This document shows positions 1 to 8,819 of a DNA stretch of 64,000 nucleotides, one piece after another. The stretch spans positions 310,001 through 374,000 of the forward strand of contig NZ_SSXX01000001.1 in NCBI RefSeq assembly GCF_009469615.1. Reading direction: 5' to 3'. Position 1 is the stretch's first letter; every line of letters starts with the position of its first letter. The position numbers were made by a program, and so were the translations under genes. The notes under the pieces were generated by a model, which worked only from the letters and a program-made list of their open reading frames with translations, was not told the DNA's origin and searched no databases. Origin of the DNA: Dechloromonas sp. H13 (GTDB lineage Bacteria > Pseudomonadota > Gammaproteobacteria > Burkholderiales > Rhodocyclaceae).

Positions 1-1596
1 GGCCACCAGATCCCGGCCTGGTACGGCGTCAATGGCGAGGTCTTCGTCGCTCACAGCGAGGAAGAAGCCCGTCACCTGGCCGACCAGGCGGGTTACGCCG
101 GTCAGCTCAACCGCGACGAGGACGTCCTCGACACCTGGTATTCGTCTGCCCTGTGGCCGTTCTCGACGCTGGACTGGAGCGGCGACGAGGCGACCGACGC
201 GACCAACCAGGTCCTGCAGCAATACCTGCCGTCGTCGGTGCTGGTCACCGGCTTCGACATCATTTTCTTCTGGGTCGCCCGCATGGTCATGATGACCAAG
301 CACATCACCGGCAAGATCCCGTTCAAGCACGTCTATGTGCACGGCCTGATCCGCGACGGCGAAGGCCAGAAGATGTCCAAGTCCAAGGGCAACGTGCTCG
401 ACCCCATCGACCTGATCGACGGCATCGGCATCGACGCACTGGTCGACAAGCGCACCTTCGGCCTGATGAACCCCAAGCAGGCCGAGAGCATCGCCAAGAA
501 GACGAAGAAGGAATTCCCGGAAGGCATCCCGGCCTTCGGCACCGATGCGCTGCGCTTCACCTTCGCCTCGCTGGCCAGCCCTGGCCGCGACATCAAGTTC
601 GACCTGAACCGCTGCGACGGCTACCGCAACTTCTGCAACAAGCTGTGGAACGCCACCCGCTTCGTGCTGATGAACGTCGAAGGCCACGACCTGGCGCTCG
701 ACCACCAGCAGATGCCCAATAGCGGCGCCTGCGTCGTGCCGGCCGGCGGCGAGCCCCGCCTGAAGTTCAGCTTCGCCGACCGCTGGATTGTCAGCCTGCT
801 GCAGAAGGTCGAGAAGGAAGTCGAGCAGCATTTCATCGACTACCGCTTCGACCTGCTCGCCCAGGCCATCTACAAATTCGTCTGGGACGAGTTCTGCGAC
901 TGGTACCTGGAAATCGCCAAGGTCGAAATGCAGACCGGTGACGAGGCGCAGCAGCGCGGCGCCCGCCGCACGCTGGCGCGCGTGCTGGAAACGGTACTGC
1001 GCCTGGCCCACCCGCTGATTCCCTTCATCACCGAGGAGCTCTGGCAGGTCGTCGCGCCCATTGCCGGCAAGAAGACGCACGCTTCGATCATGCTCGCCGC
1101 CTACCCCGAGGCCGACCTCGCACGCGTCGACGAGGACTCCGAAGCCAAGGTCGAGCGCCTCAAGGCGCTGGCCTACGCCTGCCGCAACCTGCGCGGCGAA
1201 ATGGGCCTGTCGCCCGCGCAGCGCATGCCGCTGCTGGTCGCCGGCGGCGGTGCGGAAATCGCCGAATTCGCGCCCATCCTGCAGGCGCTCGGCAAGCTGT
1301 CCGAGGTGCAGATCGTCGACGACATGCCGGCCGACGCCATGGCCCCGGTCGCTGTCGTCGGCGAGACGCGCCTGATGCTCAAGGTGGAATTCGACGTCGC
1401 CGCCGAACGCGCGCGCCTGGCCAAGGAAATCGAGAAACTCGAAAAGCAGATCGCCATCGCGCAGAACAAGCTGTCCAACGAGGGCTTCGTCGCCCGCGCC
1501 CCGGCGGCGGTGATCGATCAGGAAAAACAGCGCCTCGCCGACTTCACGGCGACCCTCGAAAAACTCGTACCCCAGCTCGCCAGGCTGGGCCAGTAA
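1..1596 (+). CDS. valS: Valine--tRNA ligase, C-terminal part (5' end outside window)
   Basis: Class I aminoacyl-tRNA synthetase that charges tRNA-Val in the cytoplasm. The frame is open from base 1, so the N-terminal catalytic half lies outside the window. Visible are GHQIPAWYG at the very start, the KMSKS ATP-binding loop in [10 protein letters not shown] (bases 370-384), the tRNA anticodon-binding domain and a C-terminal coiled coil (about the last 65 residues, rich in Lys, Glu and Leu) typical of ValRS. The 3' end is intact and 9 bases precede the next start, so the small membrane gene may be cotranscribed. Family assignment is firm. Confidence 0.97.
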   Translation, partial: GHQIPAWYGVNGEVFVAHSEEEARHLADQAGYAGQLNRDEDVLDTWYSSALWPFSTLDWSGDEATDATNQVLQQYLPSSVLVTGFDIIFFWVARMVMMTKHITGKIPFKHVYVHGLIRDGEGQKMSKSKGNVLDPIDLIDGIGIDALVDKRTFGLMNPKQAESIAKKTKKEFPEGIPAFGTDALRFTFASLASPGRDIKFDLNRCDGYRNFCNKLWNATRFVLMNVEGHDLALDHQQMPNSGACVVPAGGEPRLKFSFADRWIVSLLQKVEKEVEQHFIDYRFDLLAQAIYKFVWDEFCDWYLEIAKVEMQTGDEAQQRGARRTLARVLETVLRLAHPLIPFITEELWQVVAPIAGKKTHASIMLAAYPEADLARVDEDSEAKVERLKALAYACRNLRGEMGLSPAQRMPLLVAGGGAEIAEFAPILQALGKLSEVQIVDDMPADAMAPVAVVGETRLMLKVEFDVAAERARLAKEIEKLEKQIAIAQNKLSNEGFVARAPAAVIDQEKQRLADFTATLEKLVPQLARLGQ

Positions 1597-1605
1597 AGGA
1601 ATAGC

Positions 1606-2085
1606 ATGCCCCAAGACAAACGCGGTTTTTTTGCCCAGATCTTTCTCGCCATGATGATTTTCTGCGGCCTGGTGTGGATCTGGACGGTCGCCTTCATCAT
1701 CGCCTGGCCGTGGGAAAAGAGCGGCGAATGGAAACCGGAATTCCGCATCGTCGCCGTCTGCGGCGACAAGGGCGAATTCTGCAGCGTGCCGCATGGCGAG
1801 CTGGAGGCCGCGCGGGCCAAGGGGCTGTTCAAGAGCCTCGACCTGCCGGGCGATGCCGGCGAAGCCATGGAGGAAGGCGGCTGGCTGCGCTGGAAGCGGG
1901 TGAACGGCCTGATCGAGGCCAAGTGGTCGTCGTGGTATTTCCAGACCACCATCCGCTACAAGGTGGAGGATGGCCAGCCGGTGCTGGTCGAATACCAGGA
2001 CGTCGCTGCCCGCGCCTTCTATTTCGGCATCGCTGCCGCGCTGTTCTCGCTCCTCGGCATCTACCTGCGCAAGCTGCGCGGCTGA
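1606..2085 (+). CDS. Small two-helix membrane protein of unknown function
   Basis: Protein of 159 residues that I do not recognise. A hydrophobic helix near residues 7-33 (rich in Met, Phe, Ile and Trp) and a second at about 135-153 flank a central soluble stretch of roughly 100 residues that contains two Cys (CGDKGEFC). The central part would face the periplasm or the cytoplasm as one loop. An AAAGGA ribosome site lies just before ATG 1606. It follows valS by 9 bases and is followed by a strong hairpin, so it is probably the last gene of a valS transcript. Confidence 0.75.
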   Translation: MPQDKRGFFAQIFLAMMIFCGLVWIWTVAFIIAWPWEKSGEWKPEFRIVAVCGDKGEFCSVPHGELEAARAKGLFKSLDLPGDAGEAMEEGGWLRWKRVNGLIEAKWSSWYFQTTIRYKVEDGQPVLVEYQDVAARAFYFGIAAALFSLLGIYLRKLRG

Positions 2086-2087
2086 TG

Positions 2088-2123
2088 GTTGCGGTCGACT
2101 GCCTGAAAGGATCAATTTTCAGG
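2088..2123 (+). repeat. USS-like bipartite repeat, copy R1
   Basis: Core TGCGGTCGAC at 2090-2099, read on the plus strand, followed 16 bases later by TTTTCAGG. It is intergenic, directly after the stop of the small membrane gene. The downstream part is also one arm of a perfect inverted repeat. Confidence 0.75.
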
Positions 2124-2130
2124 CAGTCGA
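2095..2130 (+). terminator. 14-bp perfect inverted repeat, probable terminator
   Basis: Arms 2095-2108 (TCGACTGCCTGAAA) and 2117-2130 (TTTCAGGCAGTCGA) are perfect complements around an 8-base loop. Placed 10 bases after the stop at 2085 it could end the valS transcript, although no long T run follows, so intrinsic termination is not certain. Confidence 0.6.
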
Positions 2131-2183
2131 AACTCTTGCCCGGCAAAGCCATCTGACATGGGTCGCCAGCCCCTCGCCTGAAG

Positions 2184-3905
2184 ATGCCCCATAACATCAG
2201 CCTCATCACCACCATCACCGCCGCCTTCGGCCTGGCCCTGATCTTCGGGGTCATCGCCGCGCGCCTGCGCATGCCGCCACTGGTCGGCTACCTGCTGGCC
2301 GGCATAATGATCGGTCCGGCCACCCCCGGCTTCGTCGCCGATCTCGACCTCGCCGGGCAACTGGCCGAAATCGGCGTCATGCTGCTGATGTTCGGTGTCG
2401 GCCTGCATTTCTCGCTGGAAGACCTGCTGGCCGTCAAGCGCATCGCCATCCCCGGCGCCATCGTGCAGATCGCCGTCGCCACCGCCATGGGCATGGCGCT
2501 GGCCATGTTCTGGGGCTGGGACCCCGGCGCCGCGCTGGTTTTCGGCCTGGCGCTGTCGGTCGCCAGCACCGTCGTCCTGCTGCGGGCGCTCGAGGCGCGC
2601 GGCGTGCTGGATTCGATCAACGGGCGCATCGCGGTCGGCTGGCTGGTCGTCGAAGACCTCGTCATGGTCCTCGTCCTCGTTCTGCTGCCGCCGCTGGCCG
2701 GCCTCCTGGGCGGACAGCAGGCCGGGGCGGCGGCCGCCGTTTCGAGCGAGATCTGGACCACGCTTGGCCTCACCTTCGCCAAGATCGCCGCCTTCATGGC
2801 GCTGATGCTGATCGTCGGCCAGCGCCTGCTGCCGCGCCTGCTGTGGCTGGTAGCGCGCAGCGGTTCGCGCGAGCTGTTCACGCTCTGCGTGATCGCCGCC
2901 GCGGTCGGCGTCGCCTACGGTTCCGCCCACCTGTTCGGCGTCTCCTTCGCGCTCGGCGCGTTCTTCGCCGGCATGACCATACGCGGCTCGGAATTCAGCC
3001 ACCGCGCGGCCGAGGAATCGCTGCCGCTACGTGACGCTTTCTCGGTCCTCTTCTTCGTCTCGGTCGGCATGCTGTTCGACCCCCTGGTGCTCCTCGCCGA
3101 ACCGCTCAAGGTGCTCCTCGTCACCGCCATCATCATGCTCGGCAAGACCGTCGCCGCCGTCGCGCTGGTGCTCGCCTTCCGCTATCCGCTTAACACGGCG
3201 CTGACGGTCGGCGCCAGCCTGGCGCAGATCGGCGAATTTTCGTTCATCCTCGCCGGCCTCGGCGCCTCGCTCGGCCTGATGCCGGCCGAAGGCAGCAGCC
3301 TGCTGCTGGCCGGCGCGCTCTTTTCAATCGCCTGCAATTCGCTGATCTTCGCTGCGATCGCCCCCCTACAGAAGTGGCTGCGCGCCAACTCCGCCCTCGC
3401 CCGCCGGCTCGAGCACCGCGCCGATCCGCTGGCCGAACTGCCGATGAGCACCGACCAGGCGAACCTCACCGGCCAGGTCGTGCTGGTCGGCTACGGCCGG
3501 GTTGGCCAGCGCATCGCCGCCCTGCTCGCCGAACGCGGGGTCAGCCACGTGATCGTCGAACAGAACCGCGAACGGGTCGAAGAACTGCGCGCCCGCGGCA
3601 TCCTCGCTGTCTGCGGCGACGCGACCGAACCGGCGGTCCTGATCCAGGCCCACATCGCCCGTGCCGGCATGCTGGTGATCGCCACGCCGGACGCCTTCGA
3701 CGCGCGCAAGATGCTGGAGATCGCCCGCACCCTGAACCCCGGCATCGAGACGGTGCTGCGCACGCACAGCGCGGAAGAAGCCGAACTGCTGCAGCGCGAG
3801 GAGGCCGGCGCCGTCTTCATGGGCGAGCACGAACTGGCGCGCGGTATGGCGCAGCATGTCCTGATGCGCATGGGGCTGGCCGGCAAGCCGTCGGCGAATC
3901 ACTGA
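2184..3905 (+). CDS. ybaL: YbaL/KefB-type monovalent cation:proton antiporter
   Basis: CPA2-family inner-membrane antiporter of 573 residues, likely K+/H+ exchange or efflux. The N-terminal part (about 1-385) is a string of hydrophobic helices with the family motif PPLVGYLLAGIMIGP and the conserved FGVGLHFSLEDL. From about residue 430 an RCK_N (TrkA-N) domain follows, with the nucleotide-binding glycine motif VGYGRVGQRIA, which senses NAD(H)-type ligands in relatives. Both length and C-terminus match YbaL more closely than KefB/KefC. ATG 2184 is used because the conserved transmembrane block begins right after it. It converges on pabBC. Confidence 0.9.
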   Translation: MPHNISLITTITAAFGLALIFGVIAARLRMPPLVGYLLAGIMIGPATPGFVADLDLAGQLAEIGVMLLMFGVGLHFSLEDLLAVKRIAIPGAIVQIAVATAMGMALAMFWGWDPGAALVFGLALSVASTVVLLRALEARGVLDSINGRIAVGWLVVEDLVMVLVLVLLPPLAGLLGGQQAGAAAAVSSEIWTTLGLTFAKIAAFMALMLIVGQRLLPRLLWLVARSGSRELFTLCVIAAAVGVAYGSAHLFGVSFALGAFFAGMTIRGSEFSHRAAEESLPLRDAFSVLFFVSVGMLFDPLVLLAEPLKVLLVTAIIMLGKTVAAVALVLAFRYPLNTALTVGASLAQIGEFSFILAGLGASLGLMPAEGSSLLLAGALFSIACNSLIFAAIAPLQKWLRANSALARRLEHRADPLAELPMSTDQANLTGQVVLVGYGRVGQRIAALLAERGVSHVIVEQNRERVEELRARGILAVCGDATEPAVLIQAHIARAGMLVIATPDAFDARKMLEIARTLNPGIETVLRTHSAEEAELLQREEAGAVFMGEHELARGMAQHVLMRMGLAGKPSANH

Positions 3906-3909
3906 GCCG

Positions 3910-3945
3910 GCTGCGGTCGACGCCCGAAAAAGGCCGAATTTCAGG
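3910..3945 (+). repeat. USS-like bipartite repeat, copy R2
   Basis: Core TGCGGTCGAC at 3912-3921, then GCCCGAAAAAGG (first AT tract) and GAATTTCAGG (second AT tract). It fills the gap between the convergent genes ybaL and pabBC and reaches the pabBC stop codon. GCCCGAAA pairs with TTTCAGGGC in a stem with one bulged base, so it may also serve as a bidirectional terminator. Confidence 0.8.
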
Positions 3946-5698
3946 GCGCCGGCGCGGCGAGCCGGACCGCGATCAAGCCGCGCAGCGCATTGCCGAGCAA
4001 AAACCCCTGCTCCAGGTCCGCGGGCCGCAGCACCGCCTCGCGCGCCCGGCCACTCGCCAGCAGTTCGGCGCGCAACACGCCCGGCAAGGCGCCGCTTTCC
4101 AGCGGCGGTGTCAGCAGCTGCCCGCCGCGCTCGACGAACACATTGCTGCGCGCCCCCTCGGCCACTTCGCCGCGCTCGTTGAGGAAGACCACGTCGAATA
4201 CCGGCGAATCGGCGTCCAGGCCGCGCAACGCCGCGTCGTAGAGCGGTCGTGCCGTCGTCTTGTGGCGCCGCAGCGGATCGCGCGAATCGATCGTCTCGAC
4301 GGCCAGGCGCGCCAGGCGCGGGCCGGCCGCCTCGTCGGCCAGCGGGAACGCCTGCACCTCGATCGCGCCGGCCTTGTCCAGCGTCAGGCGCACCCGCCAG
4401 GTGCCGCTGGCCGGCAGGCCGTCCAGGCGCTGGCGGAGCGCGGTCTCGTCGAACGCGAAGCCGAACCACGCCGCCGAGCGCCGCAGACGTTCCAGATGGC
4501 CGTTCAGGCGCGGGCATTTTCCCGCTTCGCGGCGCAATGTTTCGATCAGCCGCACCCCGGGGTCGCCGGCGCGCAGGAAGTCCGCCTTGAGCTGGCATTC
4601 CCGCCATTCGGCCGCCGCCGTCGAGTCGGCGACGATGCCGCTGCCGATGCCGAGCCTGCCGGTCCGGTCGGGCGCCAGTTCCAGCGTGCGGATGGCGACG
4701 TTGAGGCGGAAATCGCCGTCCGGTGCGACCCAGCCGAAGGCGCCGGTGTACAGGCCGCGCGGCGCCTGCTCGAGCTCCACGATGATCTGCATGGCACGAA
4801 TCTTCGGCGCCCCGGTAATCGAACCGCAGGGAAACAGCGCCGGCAGGATGGTCGCCAGCGTGGCGTCCGGCACGCATGCCGAAATTTCCGACACCATCTG
4901 CCAGACCGTCGGGTAGTCCTCGATGTCGAACAGGCGGTCGACGCGGACGCTGCCGCTCGTCGCCACGCGCCCGAGGTCGTTGCGCAGCAGGTCGACGATC
5001 ATCAGGTTCTCGGCCCGGTCCTTCGGCGATTCGCGCAGACGCGCGGCGGGCTCGTCGCGGGCCAGCGTTCCCTTCATCGGCCGCGTGACCAGTCGCGCGC
5101 CAGTTTTTTCCAGGAACAGTTCCGGCGAAAGCGAGACGACGCCCCCCCCGGCCGTCGCCACGAAGCCGCCATAGCGCACCGGCTGGGCGGCGCGCAGGCG
5201 GCTGTAGATGGCGACTGGCGGGCCAAACCAGGAAAAGACCAGGGGAAAGGTGAAATTGACCTGATAGCAGTCGCCGTCGGAAATATAGTCGCGGATGCGG
5301 TCGACCGCAGCAGCATGCCGTTTTTCGTCGACGGTGGCGCTCAGGCCGCCGATGCCCGCGGGTTCCCCGGCGCCTTGTGTGGCCAGCCAGGCCTCGGCCG
5401 CCGCGGCATCCATGGCGATGCGCCGCCGGAAACGCCAGAAGCGGGCAAGCGGCCGGCCGGCCGGCGGCACCCGACCGGCCGGCGCAGCGGCCGGTTCGAG
5501 CAGATAACCGAGTTCGAAATCGAGCGCCGCCACGCACCAGAGCTGGTCGGCGGCGATCGCCGCGAGTGCCCGGGCCAGGCTATCGGCATCAGTGACCGGC
5601 AGGCAATCTACCGGCTCCTCGAAACGCCAAGCGGCAGGCTGCCCCTGCGGCGCCCGCCGATCTTCGAAAAATGCGTGGAAAGCCGCGTCTATTTGCAC
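3941..5698 (-). CDS. pabB-pabC: Fused aminodeoxychorismate synthase component I / aminodeoxychorismate lyase
   Basis: Makes 4-aminobenzoate for folate: the first half turns chorismate plus ammonia into aminodeoxychorismate and the second half releases pyruvate. Residues 1 to about 340 are a chorismate-binding domain with the hallmark PCGSITGAPKIRAM near residue 290. Residues from about 345 to 585 are a PLP fold-type IV lyase with a Lys in RHKTTARPLYD and the ERGEVAEGARSNVFV block. Start is GTG at 5698, overlapping the tusA-like stop by 10 bases, which implies coupling. A partner glutamine amidotransferase (PabA) is not in the window. The fusion is known from other bacteria. Confidence 0.93.
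   Translation of the reverse strand: MQIDAAFHAFFEDRRAPQGQPAAWRFEEPVDCLPVTDADSLARALAAIAADQLWCVAALDFELGYLLEPAAAPAGRVPPAGRPLARFWRFRRRIAMDAAAAEAWLATQGAGEPAGIGGLSATVDEKRHAAAVDRIRDYISDGDCYQVNFTFPLVFSWFGPPVAIYSRLRAAQPVRYGGFVATAGGGVVSLSPELFLEKTGARLVTRPMKGTLARDEPAARLRESPKDRAENLMIVDLLRNDLGRVATSGSVRVDRLFDIEDYPTVWQMVSEISACVPDATLATILPALFPCGSITGAPKIRAMQIIVELEQAPRGLYTGAFGWVAPDGDFRLNVAIRTLELAPDRTGRLGIGSGIVADSTAAAEWRECQLKADFLRAGDPGVRLIETLRREAGKCPRLNGHLERLRRSAAWFGFAFDETALRQRLDGLPASGTWRVRLTLDKAGAIEVQAFPLADEAAGPRLARLAVETIDSRDPLRRHKTTARPLYDAALRGLDADSPVFDVVFLNERGEVAEGARSNVFVERGGQLLTPPLESGALPGVLRAELLASGRAREAVLRPADLEQGFLLGNALRGLIAVRLAAPAP
5276..5329. repeat. USS-like repeat, copy R3, two-directional
   Basis: The palindrome TGCGGTCGACCGCA at 5296-5309 holds the core in both orientations. 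Reading right, TTTTTCG lies 15 bases after GTCGAC. Reading left, ATATTTCCG lies at the matching distance. It sits inside the pabB part of the coding sequence. Confidence 0.65.
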
Positions 5699-5916
5699 TT
5701 CAGGTAAAACTCGAAGACGCGATTCACTTCCAGCTGTTCGACCAGCTCATTTCCCGTCTGCTTGGCAAACGCGGGGAAATCCTTGAGTGAACCGGGATCG
5801 GTCGCCAGCACCCGCAACACCTGGCCGCTTTCCATCTCGGCCAGCGTCTTCTTGGTGCGCAGAATGGGCAGCGGGCAGTTGAGCCCCTTTACATCGAGGT
5901 CGCGATCAAATTGCAT
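5689..5916 (-). CDS. TusA/SirA-family sulfurtransferase
   Basis: Small cytoplasmic sulfur carrier of 75 residues. The family signature CPxP is present as NCPLPILRTKK (Cys about residue 14), where the Cys would carry a persulfide. The remainder has the alternating strand-helix pattern of TusA with a late EFYLK strand. It overlaps the GTG of pabBC by 10 bases. With moaC and soxYZ a few kilobases away, a role in sulfur transfer for cofactor or thiosulfate metabolism is plausible, but the specific partner cannot be told (TusA versus the YedF/YeeD group). Confidence 0.88.
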   Translation of the reverse strand: MQFDRDLDVKGLNCPLPILRTKKTLAEMESGQVLRVLATDPGSLKDFPAFAKQTGNELVEQLEVNRVFEFYLKCK

Positions 5917-5953
5917 GGTCTGTTACCCAATATGAGAACCGTGGATTTTACCC

Positions 5954-7402
5954 CTAATTCTGCCGCTCCTTCATTTCCTCGAGCTGGCGCTTCTTCATTT
6001 CCCGCAGGCGCCCGTCGATCACCGACATCTCGTAGAAATTGGCGTCACCCGCCTGTTGCGCCAACTGCAGCTGCTCGATGGCGCCCGCCGTCTGTCCCTT
6101 GAGCAGCGACATCTCGGCCAGCGCAAGATGCTGCTGCGAGCGGCGCCCGAGGCCGGCATAGGATTCGGCGCGCATCCGGTAGAAGCGCGTGTCGCGCGGG
6201 TAGTTTTGCAGCTGCTCGTCAACGAAGCGGAGCGCCTCGGCGAACTTGCGCTCGGCCACCAGGGCATTGCCGTAGCCGTAAAGCAGGGCCAGGTTGTGCG
6301 GGTAACGCACCATCGCCTCGCGATAGAGCTGCATGCCCGCCTCCTTTTCGCCACGGGCGATTTTCACCTCGGCGAGCAGGCGGTCGACCATCGCCAACGA
6401 CGGCTTCAGCTTGCGCACCGCCTGCAATTCGCGTTCGGCCGCCGTCCAGTCGCCCTTGCGCACGTACGCCACGGCCAGGCCGTAGCGCGCACTGGCCTCG
6501 GACGAATACTTGCGCTCGCGCAACAGGGTCTCGAAATCCCGGATCGCCTCGGCCGGGCGCCCCTGCATGGCCCGCACCCGGGCGCGCACGAGCTGGAATT
6601 CCTGGCTGTCGGCCACCTGGCGGTAGGCGACCGGCTGCTCGCGGTTCTGCATGTCGGACAGGCGCTCGCCGGTCAGCGGGTGGGTCCGCAGATAGGCCGT
6701 GGCGTTGTTTTCATAAAGCCGCGAATTCTGCTGCAGGCGCTCGAAGAACGCCGACATGCCGCGCACGTCGTAACCGGCCTGGCGCAGGATATCGAAGCCG
6801 AGACGGTCGGATTCGCGTTCGAAATCCCGCGAAAACGCCAGTTGCGCCGAGATCGCCGCCGCCTGCGACGTGGTCATCGCCGCCCCGGCGGCCTGCGGGT
6901 TCGAGCGGGCCGCCAGCAGGGCGAGGCCCATGGCAAGCATCGAGGCCATCGACAGCTTCTTCGACTGGAACACCTGGCGGGCGATATGACGCTGTGTCAC
7001 ATGGGAGATTTCGTGCGCCAGCACGCCGGCCAGTTCCGATTCGGTCTGGGCGGCGAGGATCAGCCCGGTATGGACGCCGATGAAGCCGCCCGGCATCGCG
7101 AAGGCGTTGATGCTCGGGTCGTTGATCGCGAAGAACTGGAAGCCCATGCCGGGATCGTTGCTGACGGCGACCAGCCGCCCGCCCAGCTGATCGAGGTAGT
7201 TTTCGATGTCGGGATCGTCGAGATAGGACGGTTCGCGCCAGCGAATCTCGTTCATGATCTGCTGGCCGATCTTCTTCTCCATCGCCAGCGACAGTTCGTT
7301 GCTGGCGACATCGCCCAGTTCCGGCAGATCGTCGGCGCGCGCCGCCTGTGCGCTCAGGGCACAGGCCAGGACGCCGACGAGGAAACGGTGGGCAACGCGC
7401 AT
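5954..7402 (-). CDS. bepA: BepA-like periplasmic M48 metalloprotease with TPR repeats
   Basis: Periplasmic zinc protease/chaperone that helps assemble or degrade outer-membrane proteins. ATG 7402 was chosen because a Sec signal peptide starts there (MRVAHRFLVGVLACALSAQA, cleavage about residue 22); the frame extends 27 codons further upstream without a recognisable leader. Zinc motif HEISH lies at about residues 130-134. The C-terminal third has several TPR-like helical pairs (from about residue 290), as in E. coli BepA/YfgC. It is divergent from moaC with a short shared intergenic region. Confidence 0.92.
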   Translation of the reverse strand: MRVAHRFLVGVLACALSAQAARADDLPELGDVASNELSLAMEKKIGQQIMNEIRWREPSYLDDPDIENYLDQLGGRLVAVSNDPGMGFQFFAINDPSINAFAMPGGFIGVHTGLILAAQTESELAGVLAHEISHVTQRHIARQVFQSKKLSMASMLAMGLALLAARSNPQAAGAAMTTSQAAAISAQLAFSRDFERESDRLGFDILRQAGYDVRGMSAFFERLQQNSRLYENNATAYLRTHPLTGERLSDMQNREQPVAYRQVADSQEFQLVRARVRAMQGRPAEAIRDFETLLRERKYSSEASARYGLAVAYVRKGDWTAAERELQAVRKLKPSLAMVDRLLAEVKIARGEKEAGMQLYREAMVRYPHNLALLYGYGNALVAERKFAEALRFVDEQLQNYPRDTRFYRMRAESYAGLGRRSQQHLALAEMSLLKGQTAGAIEQLQLAQQAGDANFYEMSVIDGRLREMKKRQLEEMKERQN

Positions 7403-7467
7403 GGTGATATGATAGCGCAGGCCATCGCCCCACCCGCCGGGCCGGGCGTAACCAAGCGTAACGAATC

Positions 7468-7950
7468 GTGACAGATCAAACACTTACCCATTTCGATGCC
7501 GCCGGCCAGGCGCATATGGTCGACGTCGGCAGCAAGGCTGAGACCGCCCGCGTCGCACGCGCGGCTGGCAGCATTTTCATGCAGCCGGAAACCCTGGCGC
7601 TGATCCGCTCGGGATCGGCGAAGAAAGGGGACGTTCTCGGCATCGCCCGCATCGCCGCGATCCAGGCCGCCAAACGCACCGGGGAACTGATCCCGCTCTG
7701 CCACCCGATCGCCCTCACCCGCGTCACCGCCGATTTCACCATCGACGCCGAACACAATGCGGTGCACTGCGCGGTCGCCGCCGAATGCTTCGGCCGCACC
7801 GGTGTCGAAATGGAAGCACTGACCGCGACCTCGGTCGGCCTGTTGACCATTTACGACATGTGCAAGGCCGTCGACCGCGGCATGCGCATCGACGACATCC
7901 GCCTGCTCGAAAAGCAGGGCGGCAAATCGGGCCATTGGGTGGCTGAATAA
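7468..7950 (+). CDS. moaC: Cyclic pyranopterin monophosphate synthase MoaC
   Basis: Second step of molybdenum cofactor synthesis, converting the MoaA product into cyclic pyranopterin monophosphate. It has 160 residues, the usual length. Signature blocks are [30 protein letters not shown] and KAVDRGM, with the end block GGKSGHW. The start codon is GTG at 7468. No other moa genes are nearby. It is followed 29 bases later by soxY, which may be a separate unit. Confidence 0.97.
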   Translation: MTDQTLTHFDAAGQAHMVDVGSKAETARVARAAGSIFMQPETLALIRSGSAKKGDVLGIARIAAIQAAKRTGELIPLCHPIALTRVTADFTIDAEHNAVHCAVAAECFGRTGVEMEALTATSVGLLTIYDMCKAVDRGMRIDDIRLLEKQGGKSGHWVAE

Positions 7951-7979
7951 TTCCGCTTGAACTGCAACGCAACGAAAAC

Positions 7980-8450
7980 ATGAACGAATTACGCCGAAAA
8001 CTGCTGCGGGGCAGCAGCGCCGCCCTGCTCACGCCGCTTCTCGGCACCGGCCTGCTGCTGCCCGGCAGAGTCGTCGCCGCGGAGTGGAACAAGACCGCAT
8101 TCACCGCGCGCAACGTCAATGACGCGCTCAAGGCCTGGGGGGCGGCCAACGCCGCCGAGTCGCGCGACATCGTCATTCAGGCGCCGGAAATCGCCGAGAA
8201 CGGCGCCAAGGTGGAAATCGACATCACCAGCCTGGTTCCGGCCACGCGCAGCATTGCCGTATTCGCCGACAAAAATCCGATGCCGCTGTGCGCCGCGCTC
8301 GAATTTTCCGGCAATGCCGTCGCCTACTGCCGGGTGCAGGTCAAGCTGGCCGAAACGACACGCGTCCGGGCCGTGGCCAGGGCGGCCGACGGCAAGACCT
8401 ACGTGGCATTTCGCGAAATCAAGGTCACCCTCGGCGGGTGCGGAGGATAG
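7980..8450 (+). CDS. soxY: Thiosulfate oxidation carrier protein SoxY
   Basis: Periplasmic carrier that holds sulfur intermediates on a C-terminal Cys during thiosulfate oxidation. It has 156 residues, with a Tat-like signal (LRRKLLRGSS plus a hydrophobic stretch to about residue 34) and the diagnostic C-terminus GGCGG, whose Cys is the swinging-arm attachment site. soxZ starts 3 bases after its stop. SoxXAB, SoxB and SoxCD are not in this window, so here it is a YZ pair only. Confidence 0.96.
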   Translation: MNELRRKLLRGSSAALLTPLLGTGLLLPGRVVAAEWNKTAFTARNVNDALKAWGAANAAESRDIVIQAPEIAENGAKVEIDITSLVPATRSIAVFADKNPMPLCAALEFSGNAVAYCRVQVKLAETTRVRAVARAADGKTYVAFREIKVTLGGCGG

Positions 8451-8452
8451 AC

Positions 8453-8764
8453 ATGGCCGACACGATCAAGATCCGTGCCCAGGTCCAGGGCGACATCGCC
8501 GACATCCGCATCCTCATGCAGCACCCGATGGAAACCGGGCAGCGCAAGGATGAAAAGGGCGATCTCCTGCCGGTCAACTTCATCAAGACCTTCAGGGTCC
8601 TGCATAACGGCCAGCCGCTGATCGACGGCCAGTTGAACACCTCGGTCTCGAAGAACCCGCTGTTCGCCTTCAAGGCCAGGGGCATCAAGACCGGCGACCG
8701 GCTGACGGTCTCGTGGAACGACAATCTCGGCGACAAACGCCAGGACGAGATAACTGTCGCGTAA
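8453..8764 (+). CDS. soxZ: Thiosulfate oxidation carrier partner SoxZ
   Basis: Partner of SoxY, forming the SoxYZ heterodimer. The protein has 103 residues, without a signal peptide, so it would be exported together with SoxY by the Tat route, as known for the family. Sequence blocks such as LMQHPMETG and the KNPLFAFKARG-GDRLTVSWNDN core are typical. The ATG at 8453 follows GGAG-like GGAGGAT. A hairpin follows the stop. Confidence 0.96.
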   Translation: MADTIKIRAQVQGDIADIRILMQHPMETGQRKDEKGDLLPVNFIKTFRVLHNGQPLIDGQLNTSVSKNPLFAFKARGIKTGDRLTVSWNDNLGDKRQDEITVA

Positions 8765-8771
8765 ACAAAAA

Positions 8772-8797
8772 AGGCCCGTCTGATATCAGACGGGCCT
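8772..8797 (-). terminator. Intrinsic terminator of the cold-shock gene, possibly bidirectional
   Basis: A perfect 12-bp stem AGGCCCGTCTGA / TCAGACGGGCCT with a 2-base loop. Read on the minus strand it is followed by a T run (six T), which makes it a good terminator for the cold-shock gene. Read on plus it closes the soxZ side but lacks a T run. Confidence 0.85.
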
Positions 8798-8819
8798 CAA
8801 TATGTTGCGTATCCGGTGC

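Noticed and set aside
3366-5707. Long frames of 720-780 codons opposite or offset to pabBC
   Set aside because: Arg/Ala/Gly-rich translations without recognisable domains. They are shadows of the real pabBC coding strand.
7843-7875. Degenerate repeat copy in moaC (GCGGTCGAC followed by TAAATGG)
   Set aside because: It lacks the leading T of the core and overlaps the invariant KAVDRGM codons, so conservation of the protein explains it as well as the repeat does.
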